Part shown: piece after piece, positions 56,600 through 64,000 of the stretch
Layout of the letters: the number at the start of each line of letters is the position of its first letter
How positions within the stretch are numbered: the stretch's first letter is position 1
From: Myroides profundi
GTDB lineage: Bacteria > Bacteroidota > Bacteroidia > Flavobacteriales > Flavobacteriaceae
Assembly (NCBI RefSeq): GCF_000833025.1
Contig: NZ_CP010817.1
Span: forward strand, 2,108,001 to 2,172,000
Length of the DNA: 64,000 nucleotides
Reading direction: 5' to 3'
The notes under the pieces: generated by a model
What the model was told of the DNA's origin: nothing
Database searches by the model: none
What the model saw: only the letters and a program-made list of their open reading frames with translations
Program-made: the position numbers and the translations under genes

Positions 56600-56758
56600 T
56601 TATTTCTCTTGTCTAGATTCTATCTCTTTTCTAATATTTTTAGCAGTAGTGAATAAGTTTATCACAGTTGGCAAAAGTGCAAAAGGAACAGCTATTAAGG
56701 CATTGAAGCCTTTTGCCAAAGCTCTATATCCCAAGAACACCAAGAGAACAAGAAGCAT
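56600..56758 (-). CDS. Small membrane protein (52 aa), possibly N-terminally truncated
   Basis: ATG at 56758 and TAA at 56602 give 52 residues: MLLVLLVFLGYRALAKGFNA, a second hydrophobic stretch (LIAVPFALLPTVINLF) and a charged end (RKEIESRQEK). The frame continues upstream to an ATG at 56785 whose next codon is TAA. If that codon were AAA the protein would start MKSVGLLVGMLL, a more natural beginning. It is downstream of the di-heme gene on the same strand and may be the last gene of that operon. Confidence 0.5.
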   Translation of the reverse strand: MLLVLLVFLGYRALAKGFNALIAVPFALLPTVINLFTTAKNIRKEIESRQEK

Positions 56759-56823
56759 CCCTACCAATAAACCAACACTTTACATAAAAACAAATAAAAC
56801 ACACCATATCAACAACTAACAAA

Positions 56824-57846
56824 TTACTTACCGATAAACTTAGAATCACTTAAAGTAGACATAAAAGCAATTAAAGCTTCTTTCTCTTCTTCACTAAGTG
56901 CGATACGGTTGTTTGCTTCTTTGAAAATAGGGTCTAAGTTATCTGCATCTAATACACCTCTATCAAAGTAATCCAACACCTCTTTTAAAGAGCTAAACTG
57001 CCCAAAGCTTCCATAAGGTGCAGTATATTCAATATTTCGAAGAGAAGGTACCCTAAAGCTCATATAGTCTTTTAAATCACCTGTTACCCTAGCTCTCCCA
57101 GCTTCATTACTATCGGGATTGATAGGAAAACCAATATTTCTAAAACTTTGATCTGTAAAAAGCGCTCCACTATGGCAGCTACTACACTTCTGAGTAAACA
57201 CCTTGTACCCATAAGCCTCTTGACTAGTAAATTCCTCTTGTCCTAACTGAACACGATCGTACTTACTATCAGCAGAGATCAGCGTATACTCATACTGAGC
57301 GATACTTTTATATATTCTCTCTGGAGTCATAGACTCATCTCCATAAGCTTTTTTAAACAGCTTTTTATACTCTACATCAGTTCCTATTTTATCTAGTACT
57401 TCTACGATAGAAGAGTTCATTTCTTCATGTGTGATAATAGGCACGATAGGTTGATTCTCTAATTGAAGTTTACTACCATCCCAATTGTAATATTTCATAA
57501 AGAGCAAGTTCTGAATAGGAGGTGCATTGCGAAGCCCTACCCTTCCTTCTATACCTATAGCTTGGGCATGATGATCTGCATAAGCTGATTCTTGTATATG
57601 ACAGCTAGAACAGGAGATTGTATTATCCTTGCTCAACCTTGGGTCTGTAAACAGCTTTTCTCCTAATTCAACTCCATATTTTGTAGGTTTATTTTTTAAA
57701 GCAGCTGAGTTCCACTCTGGAAAACTAGTAGGAATTCCTAACTCTATCTCTGGATTGTCAATCACAATATCTTCATACTCATCCTTATTACAGGAGATGA
57801 AACACAGTAGAAGTAATAGTACAGTTATTTTTGTTATTGTTTTCAT
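56824..57846 (-). CDS. MbnH/MauG-like di-heme c-type enzyme (cytochrome-c peroxidase family)
   Basis: A 340-residue lipoprotein (LLLCFISC) with two c-type heme sites, CSSCH at 79-83 and 221-225, in the frame of the MauG/CcpA family: LFTDPRLSKDNTISC, LRNAPPIQNLLF, VPSLRNIEYTAPYGS. The length is close to MbnH. Its partner is the MbnP-like gene directly upstream. In methanotrophs MbnH oxidises a Trp of MbnP to kynurenine, creating a copper site. A role as ordinary peroxide-removing CcpA is the main alternative. The ATG at 57846 is chosen over a TTG at 57858. Confidence 0.88.
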   Translation of the reverse strand: MKTITKITVLLLLLCFISCNKDEYEDIVIDNPEIELGIPTSFPEWNSAALKNKPTKYGVELGEKLFTDPRLSKDNTISCSSCHIQESAYADHHAQAIGIEGRVGLRNAPPIQNLLFMKYYNWDGSKLQLENQPIVPIITHEEMNSSIVEVLDKIGTDVEYKKLFKKAYGDESMTPERIYKSIAQYEYTLISADSKYDRVQLGQEEFTSQEAYGYKVFTQKCSSCHSGALFTDQSFRNIGFPINPDSNEAGRARVTGDLKDYMSFRVPSLRNIEYTAPYGSFGQFSSLKEVLDYFDRGVLDADNLDPIFKEANNRIALSEEEKEALIAFMSTLSDSKFIGK

Positions 57847-57882
57847 TTGTAATAGCAATTATATAAAACCCTTTAGAAGACA

Positions 57883-57910
57883 AAGAGCTGTTATCTCCAT
57901 AACAGCTCTT
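57883..57910 (-). terminator. Intercistronic hairpin between the mbnP-like and mbnH-like genes
   Basis: AAGAGCTGTTAT / ATAACAGCTCTT form a 12-bp perfect stem with a 4-base loop. The following T-run is weak, so it may be a partial terminator or mRNA-stability element that sets a higher level for the MbnP-like protein. Confidence 0.6.
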
Positions 57911-57925
57911 CTATACTTGTACTTC

Positions 57926-58792
57926 TTATTTTACACTGATAATAGAGAACATTCCAGTAACATCACTCGTTCCGTTTCCTCCTAAATTATCTACGAACTT
58001 CACCATTTGTAGTGATGTATGAACATTAGGTGTAGCATTGTCATTATGACTAGTACCTGAACTTAACTTAATTGTATTTGATTTCCCTGTTAATAGTTTA
58101 TCAAAATCAGCTTTAATCTTAATCGTTGGCGCAGAGCTTCCCACTACTGCATGTGTTGGTAAGTTTAAGACTACCTCTCTATACGCATCCACACCTTGTA
58201 CTATATTACCATCATTATCTTTTTCTGTTGTACTTCCTGTGTGTATAGACATCTGTTTTTTATCAGCATCGTAGAATCCTTCTATCTTAGTAAAACGATA
58301 TCCTGTTCCCCATTCCCACATCATTCCAGTATCATTAGCTCCAGCGTTAGCATAAAAAAGAGGAAACTTAATTTGATTAAGAACATTTAGATCATTACGT
58401 ACACCTAGACCAAATTTGATTTGTTTATACTCTCCTCTAGGGATATTAGTTAATAAGTAATTTAGTGTCTCTGTCTTTGCTTGATTCACAACAGTCGCTC
58501 CTTTATCTAAGTCATTCACATGATAAGGAATCTCTTTTCCATCATTTTTAATTAGGCGAATATTACTAATCACATATTTTAATTCAGAAAATTGATGTTC
58601 TTGCCCCTCTGCAGATTTATTAACAGTAGCAGAAGAAGAACTAGCATCACCTAGAACAATTACTTTATCCTTGAATGTATTTGTAAACTCTAAAGTCACA
58701 TTATTAGCAACAGCGTTACTATCATCATTAGAACAAGAAACAACAGCTAATGAAGCTGCAAATAGTAAAAAGCTCTTTGTTAAATTTTTCAT
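57926..58792 (-). CDS. MbnP-family copper-associated lipoprotein
   Basis: A 288-residue lipoprotein (LAVVSCSND). The fold-defining parts of MbnP are present: LEFTNTFKDKVI, SELKYVISNIRLIKNDGKEIP, IPRGEYKQIKFGLGVR, then MMWEWGTGYRFTKIEG, and late His residues. In MbnP a Trp in this region becomes kynurenine by MbnH and helps bind Cu(I); Trp159 and Trp161 are the candidates here. It lies between a copper-type TonB receptor and a di-heme enzyme, as expected for a copper-uptake set. Confidence 0.9.
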   Translation of the reverse strand: MKNLTKSFLLFAASLAVVSCSNDDSNAVANNVTLEFTNTFKDKVIVLGDASSSSATVNKSAEGQEHQFSELKYVISNIRLIKNDGKEIPYHVNDLDKGATVVNQAKTETLNYLLTNIPRGEYKQIKFGLGVRNDLNVLNQIKFPLFYANAGANDTGMMWEWGTGYRFTKIEGFYDADKKQMSIHTGSTTEKDNDGNIVQGVDAYREVVLNLPTHAVVGSSAPTIKIKADFDKLLTGKSNTIKLSSGTSHNDNATPNVHTSLQMVKFVDNLGGNGTSDVTGMFSIISVK

Positions 58793-58817
58793 TTGTCTTA
58801 TTTATTAGGTTTTATTT

Positions 58818-60806
58818 TTAAAAGTTTATTTTTAGAGACGTAAATACATTACGTCCCATTCTAGGGATATTACCCCAATCTGCATAAGTACTATAGTACT
58901 CATTCAGTAAATTCTCTGCTCCTACTTGAAACACTGTTTTAAAGTTTTTGATATAAAATGTGTAATCAACTGAAGCATTCCAAACCGTGTATGATGGAGT
59001 CAAACTCTCTCCGTATTCTGGACTAAAATCTCGTTGTTTCGCATCACCATTGATAGAAGTCTGTATACTAAAATCTCTGAAGAGATAGTGTAAAGACGTT
59101 TGATAACTAAATGGTCTAATGAAAGGCAAGTTTCCCTTCTCGTTATCTTGGCCTCTAGCATACGTCACACCACCTTTCCAATGCAAATCATCCATAATAT
59201 GATAGTCTGCATTAAGAGCGAAGTTAAACAGCGTAGCATAGTCTAAAGAGGTATATCCTTTTACCCCTACTGATTGATAATTCATCGGACTACCTAAGCT
59301 CAATATTCTTCCGATAACATAATTCTTGATATAGAAGTAATTCACCTTAGCTTGTAGTGAAAACTTATCTCCTTTATACCCAACACTTGCATTTAACTCA
59401 TTAGAAATCTCGTTTTTTAAATTAGGATTTCCGATGTAATCATAGCGATCATAACTATTGTAGATATAATATCCATAAGCTTCCGACACAGAAGGCGCTC
59501 TATGCCCATACCCTACACCAACAGAAAAATTAAATCGATTAATATCCATTTCATAACTGGTGTGTAGACTTGGTAAGAACCTTGTCTTCTCTTGTGGGCT
59601 TCCTGGATGGAAAATCCAGTTAAACTCTATATACTTTGAGTAATTATAGTTTATTCCTGCTGATCCTCCGAAATTCAGTCTATGATCATCTGAGAACTCT
59701 ATCGTATTATTCAATGATACCCCTGCATAAGTCGTCGTTACCCATGGCCAACTATACGCAAACATTGTTTGTTTAGAGCGATCCTGTGGGTACATACGCA
59801 TTTCTGCAATAGAGAGATTATTATAAGCGTTCAATTGTAATTCAGAAGAATACTTTCCACTTTTAAAGTTTGCTTTAGACAGTAACCCGTAAGTAGTACT
59901 CCACCCTGGCATATCCATATGCACCAAATTCTCTGGGCGTGTAGTATCATCCATATAATGCTCTATCGCATTAAAATAAGCCTTGGTATCCCAAACACGT
60001 ATAAATTTGTCCTCAAATAACTGTTTATAAGATACAGAAGTAATCAATGCACGAGAAAGCCATAAATCCATTGGTAAAGCAGGGAAACCAACATCTTTAG
60101 CAACGTCAAAAATAACATCTGCTCGCAATGAAGATAATCCACCTGTCTTATAAGCCAATCCTAAAGCTGCATTAAACTTTTTGTACTGTGAGTGCTTTAC
60201 CTCATCGTTATTTCCATCTTTATAATTATTCGCCTCTCGATAAGCAATACTAGCGTCACCAGCTAGTTTTTCACTTGAGAACGAAACATTACCAAGATTA
60301 AAGAATTGTTTATTATTAAACTCGAACCCACTTTGATAGGCTCCAGTCCATACCTGTCCTATCCCAAAGGCTGTAGTTTTTCGTTTAAGGTCAATACTCC
60401 CAGCCACAGTAGCTCCATGCATCCCTCCTTCTTGACCAGATTTAATATCTATAGTAGATAGATTATTACTCTCTACATAAGAAGTAACAGGGTCCATCTT
60501 ATCTGTACAAGCACCAAAAATATGCATCCCATCAATAGTCAAGGTAGAGCGTTCTGTACTCATATTATTCAGCATAGGCTCCCATGCATAAGCCCCTCTT
60601 TTGATAAAACTTATTTGTTCTGAAGAAGCCAAAAACTCATCAACAGACACAGCCATTTTCATCTCTGTCTCTATTCTCTTCTTCGCTTGAACTAGCATAG
60701 AGATTTCGTCTAATACAGTTGGTATACTATCTTGTAGGCCTTTATTATCTTGTGCTACACTCGCTGTTGTAACCCCTAAGACTAATATGGTAATAAAAGG
60801 TTTCAT
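58818..60806 (-). CDS. OprC/NosA-like TonB-dependent copper receptor
   Basis: A 662-residue outer-membrane receptor with signal peptide (TTASVAQD), plug (about 55-140) and barrel. The copper-binding CxxxM-HxM signature of OprC is visible: C100 and M104 in FGACTDKMDPVTSY in the plug, and H283-Y-M285 in AIEHYMDD in the barrel. A Met-rich HMDMPGW follows at about 296-302. Size and motifs point to copper import. The neighbours (MbnP-like, MbnH-like, YtkA-like lipoprotein) agree. Confidence 0.88.
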   Translation of the reverse strand: MKPFITILVLGVTTASVAQDNKGLQDSIPTVLDEISMLVQAKKRIETEMKMAVSVDEFLASSEQISFIKRGAYAWEPMLNNMSTERSTLTIDGMHIFGACTDKMDPVTSYVESNNLSTIDIKSGQEGGMHGATVAGSIDLKRKTTAFGIGQVWTGAYQSGFEFNNKQFFNLGNVSFSSEKLAGDASIAYREANNYKDGNNDEVKHSQYKKFNAALGLAYKTGGLSSLRADVIFDVAKDVGFPALPMDLWLSRALITSVSYKQLFEDKFIRVWDTKAYFNAIEHYMDDTTRPENLVHMDMPGWSTTYGLLSKANFKSGKYSSELQLNAYNNLSIAEMRMYPQDRSKQTMFAYSWPWVTTTYAGVSLNNTIEFSDDHRLNFGGSAGINYNYSKYIEFNWIFHPGSPQEKTRFLPSLHTSYEMDINRFNFSVGVGYGHRAPSVSEAYGYYIYNSYDRYDYIGNPNLKNEISNELNASVGYKGDKFSLQAKVNYFYIKNYVIGRILSLGSPMNYQSVGVKGYTSLDYATLFNFALNADYHIMDDLHWKGGVTYARGQDNEKGNLPFIRPFSYQTSLHYLFRDFSIQTSINGDAKQRDFSPEYGESLTPSYTVWNASVDYTFYIKNFKTVFQVGAENLLNEYYSTYADWGNIPRMGRNVFTSLKINF

Positions 60807-60811
60807 AATAA

Positions 60812-61708
60812 TTAAAATAAGGTATCTATATGTAGTTCACTTTTCTTGCCTTCTACACCTGGTGTAAAATCACTAGGTACATTCGTTCCCTTTAGAATAC
60901 GACCATGTTGGTTTAGCATAATAAAGTTCAATGTCCAGTTACCTGTCATTGTATAGTTCACTACACCATAATAGAACTTATCCTCACGTTGTACTAGATC
61001 TTTATTATTAGGAGAAGAGTGATTCCCCATCGAAGGCTCAGGCATTCTAGGATCTAGTAATAAGGTATAATTATCAACTACCGTATAAGCATCTTTTAAA
61101 CTACTATTTCCAGCATTAAGTTTATATATTCCGGCTACAAGTTCATTTTCTGCTACCTTTGGCTTTATAGGTGCAACTAATGCTATAATATAGTCCTCAT
61201 TGTCAATCCCTCTAAAAGAAGTCATATTAAGGTTCTTATTGTTTTGCTTTTCAACGAAAACAAGCTGACTCGCTTTTATACTTTGATTCTTATCCTTAAA
61301 TATAATCTCCACTTTCCAGTCTCCTTGAGTATTCTCTTGCGTAAAAACAGAAAAACCTTTATAGACTTTCTCTCCTTTATCATACACCATATCATATAGA
61401 TTAGGGCATGACTCTATCTTCCCTTCTGCGGTAGTATAGATAGGTAAGAATGTCACTTTTGCATTCTCTACGACTTGCTTTGTAGTTGCATCAGTGATTT
61501 TTAATCTTACTTCATTATACCCTTTGTACAGATGTCCATTAAGGGCTTCTAGGCTTATTGTATAGTTGTCTTTTTGGATTGAGACTACTTCCTTAAATTC
61601 ATTATGCTCAGGATTCGTAATATTACTTTCTGATTCATAATCTGTTTTATCAATAGTACAAGCTGTAGTAAACAGAAACAGTACTACTATCCACGTTAAG
61701 ATTCTCAT
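60812..61708 (-). CDS. Lipoprotein with tandem YtkA/FixH-like domains, likely metal-related
   Basis: A 298-residue lipoprotein (FLFTTACTID). Two Ig-like parts (about 40-150 and 160-290) resemble YtkA/FixH-like domains: YNEVRLKITDATTKQVVENAKVTFLP and YYGVVNYTMTGNWTLNFIML. A Met/His motif, RMPEPSMGNHSSP, is typical of copper-handling members. It lies 5 bases before the OprC-like receptor gene and is co-transcribed, so a role in passing copper in the envelope is likely but unproven. Confidence 0.75.
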   Translation of the reverse strand: MRILTWIVVLFLFTTACTIDKTDYESESNITNPEHNEFKEVVSIQKDNYTISLEALNGHLYKGYNEVRLKITDATTKQVVENAKVTFLPIYTTAEGKIESCPNLYDMVYDKGEKVYKGFSVFTQENTQGDWKVEIIFKDKNQSIKASQLVFVEKQNNKNLNMTSFRGIDNEDYIIALVAPIKPKVAENELVAGIYKLNAGNSSLKDAYTVVDNYTLLLDPRMPEPSMGNHSSPNNKDLVQREDKFYYGVVNYTMTGNWTLNFIMLNQHGRILKGTNVPSDFTPGVEGKKSELHIDTLF

Positions 61709-62156
61709 TGTTACATAAAAGTGTGTACATGACTAGGCGAATCTGTATGATTCTCTTTTATAGATCAAATCATACACCTGATCTTTTAACCCAAAATCAG
61801 TGTACAGCATTAAGGACATCATCAAGTGTATTGACAATATCATCGGTTAAACTATTTTACTTATTTTACCCCAAAAGCATACAGTAGATGCTTATCATCA
61901 TAGAGATATAGACATCGTATTTCTAAGTAGATATAGAAACTCTCCTATAAAATCACTTAGCACCATGCAGTACATACCACAAAAGAGTGACACCTCATAC
62001 CAAAAAGATACAACTGATTATACTGGCGTATACAGATCAATGTACTATACCAATATATGATCCACTATACATGAAATGAGATATGATTACTTACTATCTA
62101 GACCAACAATCACGTTAGGTATAGAAACAAATAATCTACTAAAATTCAATAGTTTA
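61709..62156. other. Intergenic region in the copper cluster
   Basis: 448 bases between the CNGMC protein and the YtkA-like lipoprotein, both minus strand. It should contain the promoter of the receptor operon. I see no convincing gene, repeat or RNA. Several short stems are present (around 61736-61790), none with a T-run. Confidence 0.5.
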
Positions 62157-62519
62157 TTAGACAGGTGGTCTAAAAAGGAAATTGTTGAAAGTATAAGTAT
62201 ATACACTATCAAGGCTAAAGAACGCCTTAAACGTATAATTCTTAAATAAATGAATAGATGTGTTATTTACAATATCTTGAAAATAAACAAGCTGTATTTC
62301 TGCTGAAGCAAAATTGCTTTTGCTTTTATCTTTACCTGTATCAGAAGCATTAGCCATCTCTTTAGATAGATGACACATTCCATTACATTCTAACTCTGGC
62401 TTATCTCTGTTCACACAAAGTTCATCCTTGATATAATCATATAGCACCACATATTCAACAACCGGAAGTACTGGCTTGAATAACATGAATAGGGATAATA
62501 TGACGATTGCAAATTTCAC
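62157..62519 (-). CDS. Small membrane-anchored protein with CNGMC motif
   Basis: A 120-residue protein starting at GTG. It has an N-terminal hydrophobic helix (FAIVILSLFMLFKPVLPVVEYVV), then ELCVNRDKPELECNGMCHLSKEMA with three Cys and a His, and ends FNNFLFRPPV. Similar short proteins with a CNGKCxL motif occur in Flavobacteria near TonB receptors and metal genes. The Cys/Met/His set could bind copper. The function is inferred only from context. Confidence 0.7.
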   Translation of the reverse strand: MKFAIVILSLFMLFKPVLPVVEYVVLYDYIKDELCVNRDKPELECNGMCHLSKEMANASDTGKDKSKSNFASAEIQLVYFQDIVNNTSIHLFKNYTFKAFFSLDSVYTYTFNNFLFRPPV

Positions 62520-62631
62520 GAGTACAAAATTCTAACTATTTTTTCAATCTACAAAATCTAGAATTGTTTATATAAATCAATAGCCTAAAAATGTAAATAG
62601 AAGTCCCCTATTTTCGGAGGAATAAGGTATA
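62520..62631. other. Upstream region of the CNGMC gene
   Basis: AT-rich, non-coding. It should carry the promoter of the CNGMC gene (copper control is possible), but no clear operator is recognised. Confidence 0.35.
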
Positions 62632-62787
62632 ATTCCAAAATCCACATTAACCAAATACTGCTAAGCAATACTACTTCATAACTCCTCCATCAGTTGTAGA
62701 ACTATGCTAGTGTATGTTTGTATCCCGAATTCAGATCTATTTTGTACAATTACTTATCGTTTATATGTCTATTGCATATTTTGGAAT
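62632..62787 (-). repeat. 156-bp palindromic repeat, copy 3 (inverted)
   Basis: The ends ATTCCAAAAT and ATTTTGGAAT are a perfect inverted pair. The interior matches the reverse complement of copy 1, for example CCAAATACTGCTAAGCAAT, TCTACTTCATA-type blocks, GATCTATTTTGTACAATTAC and TATATGTCTAT. The length equals copy 1 exactly. Confidence 0.8.
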
Positions 62788-62792
62788 AATCA

Positions 62793-62829
62793 TAAAAAAA
62801 ACAAGCCTTAAGTATTCCTTAAGGCTTGT
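62793..62829 (-). terminator. Intrinsic terminator
   Basis: ACAAGCCTTAAG / CTTAAGGCTTGT form a 12-bp perfect stem followed on the minus strand by eight T. It ends the gene that stops at 62896. Confidence 0.9.
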
Positions 62830-62895
62830 CTAAATTAACAACAAATGATCAATACTAAAAGTACATACTTTTGTGTTATTAAAATTATTTTCATC

Positions 62896-64000
62896 CTACA
62901 AAGGGATAGAATTACTTTCGTTAAATTCAGTCCACACTCTTTTCCTTTCTTTAAATTCTGGTAAATACTCTTGTCTCATATAGAAAAAACCATCCACTAC
63001 AGTAGATATATTGGTCTTATATGAGGTTAAACCTATTAATAATGACTTATTAATCTTATGGTTATTAACTATCTCTTTACTCAAATCAGTTCTAGTAGAC
63101 ATAAAGGCGTACTCCTCCTTTATTGATTCTTTTATATATCTTTCTATGCTGCCTTTAGTCGCAACAGCTCTTTTCTTTCCTATACCTAAATACCCTTTAA
63201 GACCAGTAACACCACTACCTGGTACAAAAGCAATATGGTAGTACTTCTCTTTATATTTCTGTTTTAAAAAATATCCCATAAACTGTTTGTCCCTCTTTTT
63301 AGTGTCTTGAGTAGAATTTTTATCTGCCAATAAGTGGACTGTTGCAGCCCATAAAATCATTTTTTTATTAGAATATTCATTGTTAACTAAATAGTCAACA
63401 TTTTTAGCCATCATGTAATCCCTGTCATATAACTTATAATTCATACGGTATCTAGACTCTAGATTAACTAAAATCTGTTCCCAGTACTTAAAGTATTTAT
63501 CTTTAACTTCTAATTTATCTAATGATTTTTTTATTTCTTCAAATTTACTGTAAAGCACTAAAGTATCAGAAACTGGTAGTGTCTTAATTGAATATGATTT
63601 TCTTACTGCATGATTTAAAGAAGAAATAAAAATACTATCTGTGGTGATTTCAGAGATAGTTGCTTCATTTAGCTTTGTTATAAACTTTCTGAAATTTTCA
63701 TCAATTTGACTGTCCAAATGGAAGAAGCTATTATCAAAACCTGTATAAATCAATGGTCTCTCTGTTTTTTGTGTTTCAACGATATAATTAAATAACTCAA
63801 GCATATCATCTGAAAGCCATACTCCACTTATTGCTCCACTTCTTAGAAAATCATCGCCTGTTACTTTTCCTTGGCTAATACTATCATTATAATACTCCTT
63901 CGAATCATATAATGGTGACTCTATCGCCAATACGTCAAAACCACATTCTTCATGAAGATATTTCACCATCTTTACTTTAGCTCTATAAGTTTCTCCCATA
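62896..64000 (-). CDS. Erythromycin-esterase-like family protein, N-terminus cut by window edge
   Basis: At least 367 residues, with no stop before the window edge. The first Met seen (63999) lies inside the family core, because the string GETYRAKVKMVKYLHEECGFDVLAIESPLYD matches the region just after the G-E-x-x-H motif of erythromycin-esterase-like proteins; the true start is outside. Later parts fit too: WLSDDMLELFNYI, YTGFDN and ILWAATVHLLADKN. It is probably a metal-dependent hydrolase of unknown substrate; real macrolide esterase activity should not be assumed. Confidence 0.8.
   Translation of the reverse strand, partial: MGETYRAKVKMVKYLHEECGFDVLAIESPLYDSKEYYNDSISQGKVTGDDFLRSGAISGVWLSDDMLELFNYIVETQKTERPLIYTGFDNSFFHLDSQIDENFRKFITKLNEATISEITTDSIFISSLNHAVRKSYSIKTLPVSDTLVLYSKFEEIKKSLDKLEVKDKYFKYWEQILVNLESRYRMNYKLYDRDYMMAKNVDYLVNNEYSNKKMILWAATVHLLADKNSTQDTKKRDKQFMGYFLKQKYKEKYYHIAFVPGSGVTGLKGYLGIGKKRAVATKGSIERYIKESIKEEYAFMSTRTDLSKEIVNNHKINKSLLIGLTSYKTNISTVVDGFFYMRQEYLPEFKERKRVWTEFNESNSIPL

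Noticed and set aside
61977..62072. A 31-codon plus-strand frame (starting MQYIPQKSD) in the copper-cluster gap
   Set aside because: No promoter, no terminator, and composition not distinct from background; could easily be chance.
62896..64000. Macrolide resistance gene
   Set aside because: Family resemblance to erythromycin esterase is general, the N-terminus is missing, and many relatives lack this activity.

Overview
The window looks like chromosome of a low-GC member of the Flavobacteriaceae; gene content and style suggest something close to Myroides, though the genus is an inference. Supporting signs are two SusC/SusD pairs, a surface protein with a type IX secretion sorting domain, GLPGLI and VF530 family proteins, lipoproteins with Bacteroidota-type lipoboxes, A/T-rich leaders in place of Shine-Dalgarno sites, and promoters of the TTTG / TAnnTTTG kind. 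No rRNA, tRNA, CRISPR array or prophage was recognised.

Layout. 1-5357: a SusC/SusD pair and a partner lipoprotein cut by the left edge. 5750-6955: small hypothetical genes and a Rid-family protein. 7051-18204: a complete assimilatory sulfate-reduction operon on the minus strand, in the order Rrf2 regulator, cysH (APS-reductase type), cysD, cysN, a cysE-like gene with altered active site, cysK, cobA, cysJ, cysI, and a fusion of precorrin-2 dehydrogenase with a TSUP-type permease. It is preceded by a promoter, a 20-codon leader ORF with a Cys-x-Cys-x-Cys run, and an intrinsic terminator just before the first gene. This reads as a cysteine-sensing transcription attenuator. A second tiny Cys-Cys ORF lies before the permease fusion.

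18560-31620: small envelope proteins, HxlR and ArsR regulators, an LLM flavin oxidoreductase, and a very large secreted repeat protein (BspA-type repeats, about 17 MBG repeats, T9SS sorting domain) that is broken by one in-frame stop and one out-of-frame junction. A membrane-anchored TPR-HTH regulator lies upstream. 32276-45459: a ChaA-like antiporter between two copies of a 156-bp palindromic repeat; a SusC/SusD operon with two nuclease/phosphodiesterase (EEP) domains separated only by a frame change at a run of ten A; and the pstSCAB phosphate transporter. 45655-56595: mixed genes, including a CPBP protease, a CrtA-like protein, a lipocalin, an OmpA lipoprotein, a RAYT transposase flanked by REP palindromes, and a PhzF/quinone-reductase pair opposite an HxlR regulator.

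56600-62519: a probable copper-uptake operon on the minus strand. It encodes a CNGMC-motif protein, a YtkA-like lipoprotein, an OprC/NosA-like TonB receptor with both CxxxM and HxM motifs, an MbnP-like lipoprotein, an MbnH/MauG-like di-heme enzyme and a small membrane protein. No methanobactin gene is visible. The right edge cuts an erythromycin-esterase-like gene, and a third copy of the 156-bp repeat lies just before it.

The most promising observations are the cysteine attenuator, the OprC-MbnP-MbnH copper cluster, the 156-bp repeat family and the poly-A frame switch joining two EEP domains.
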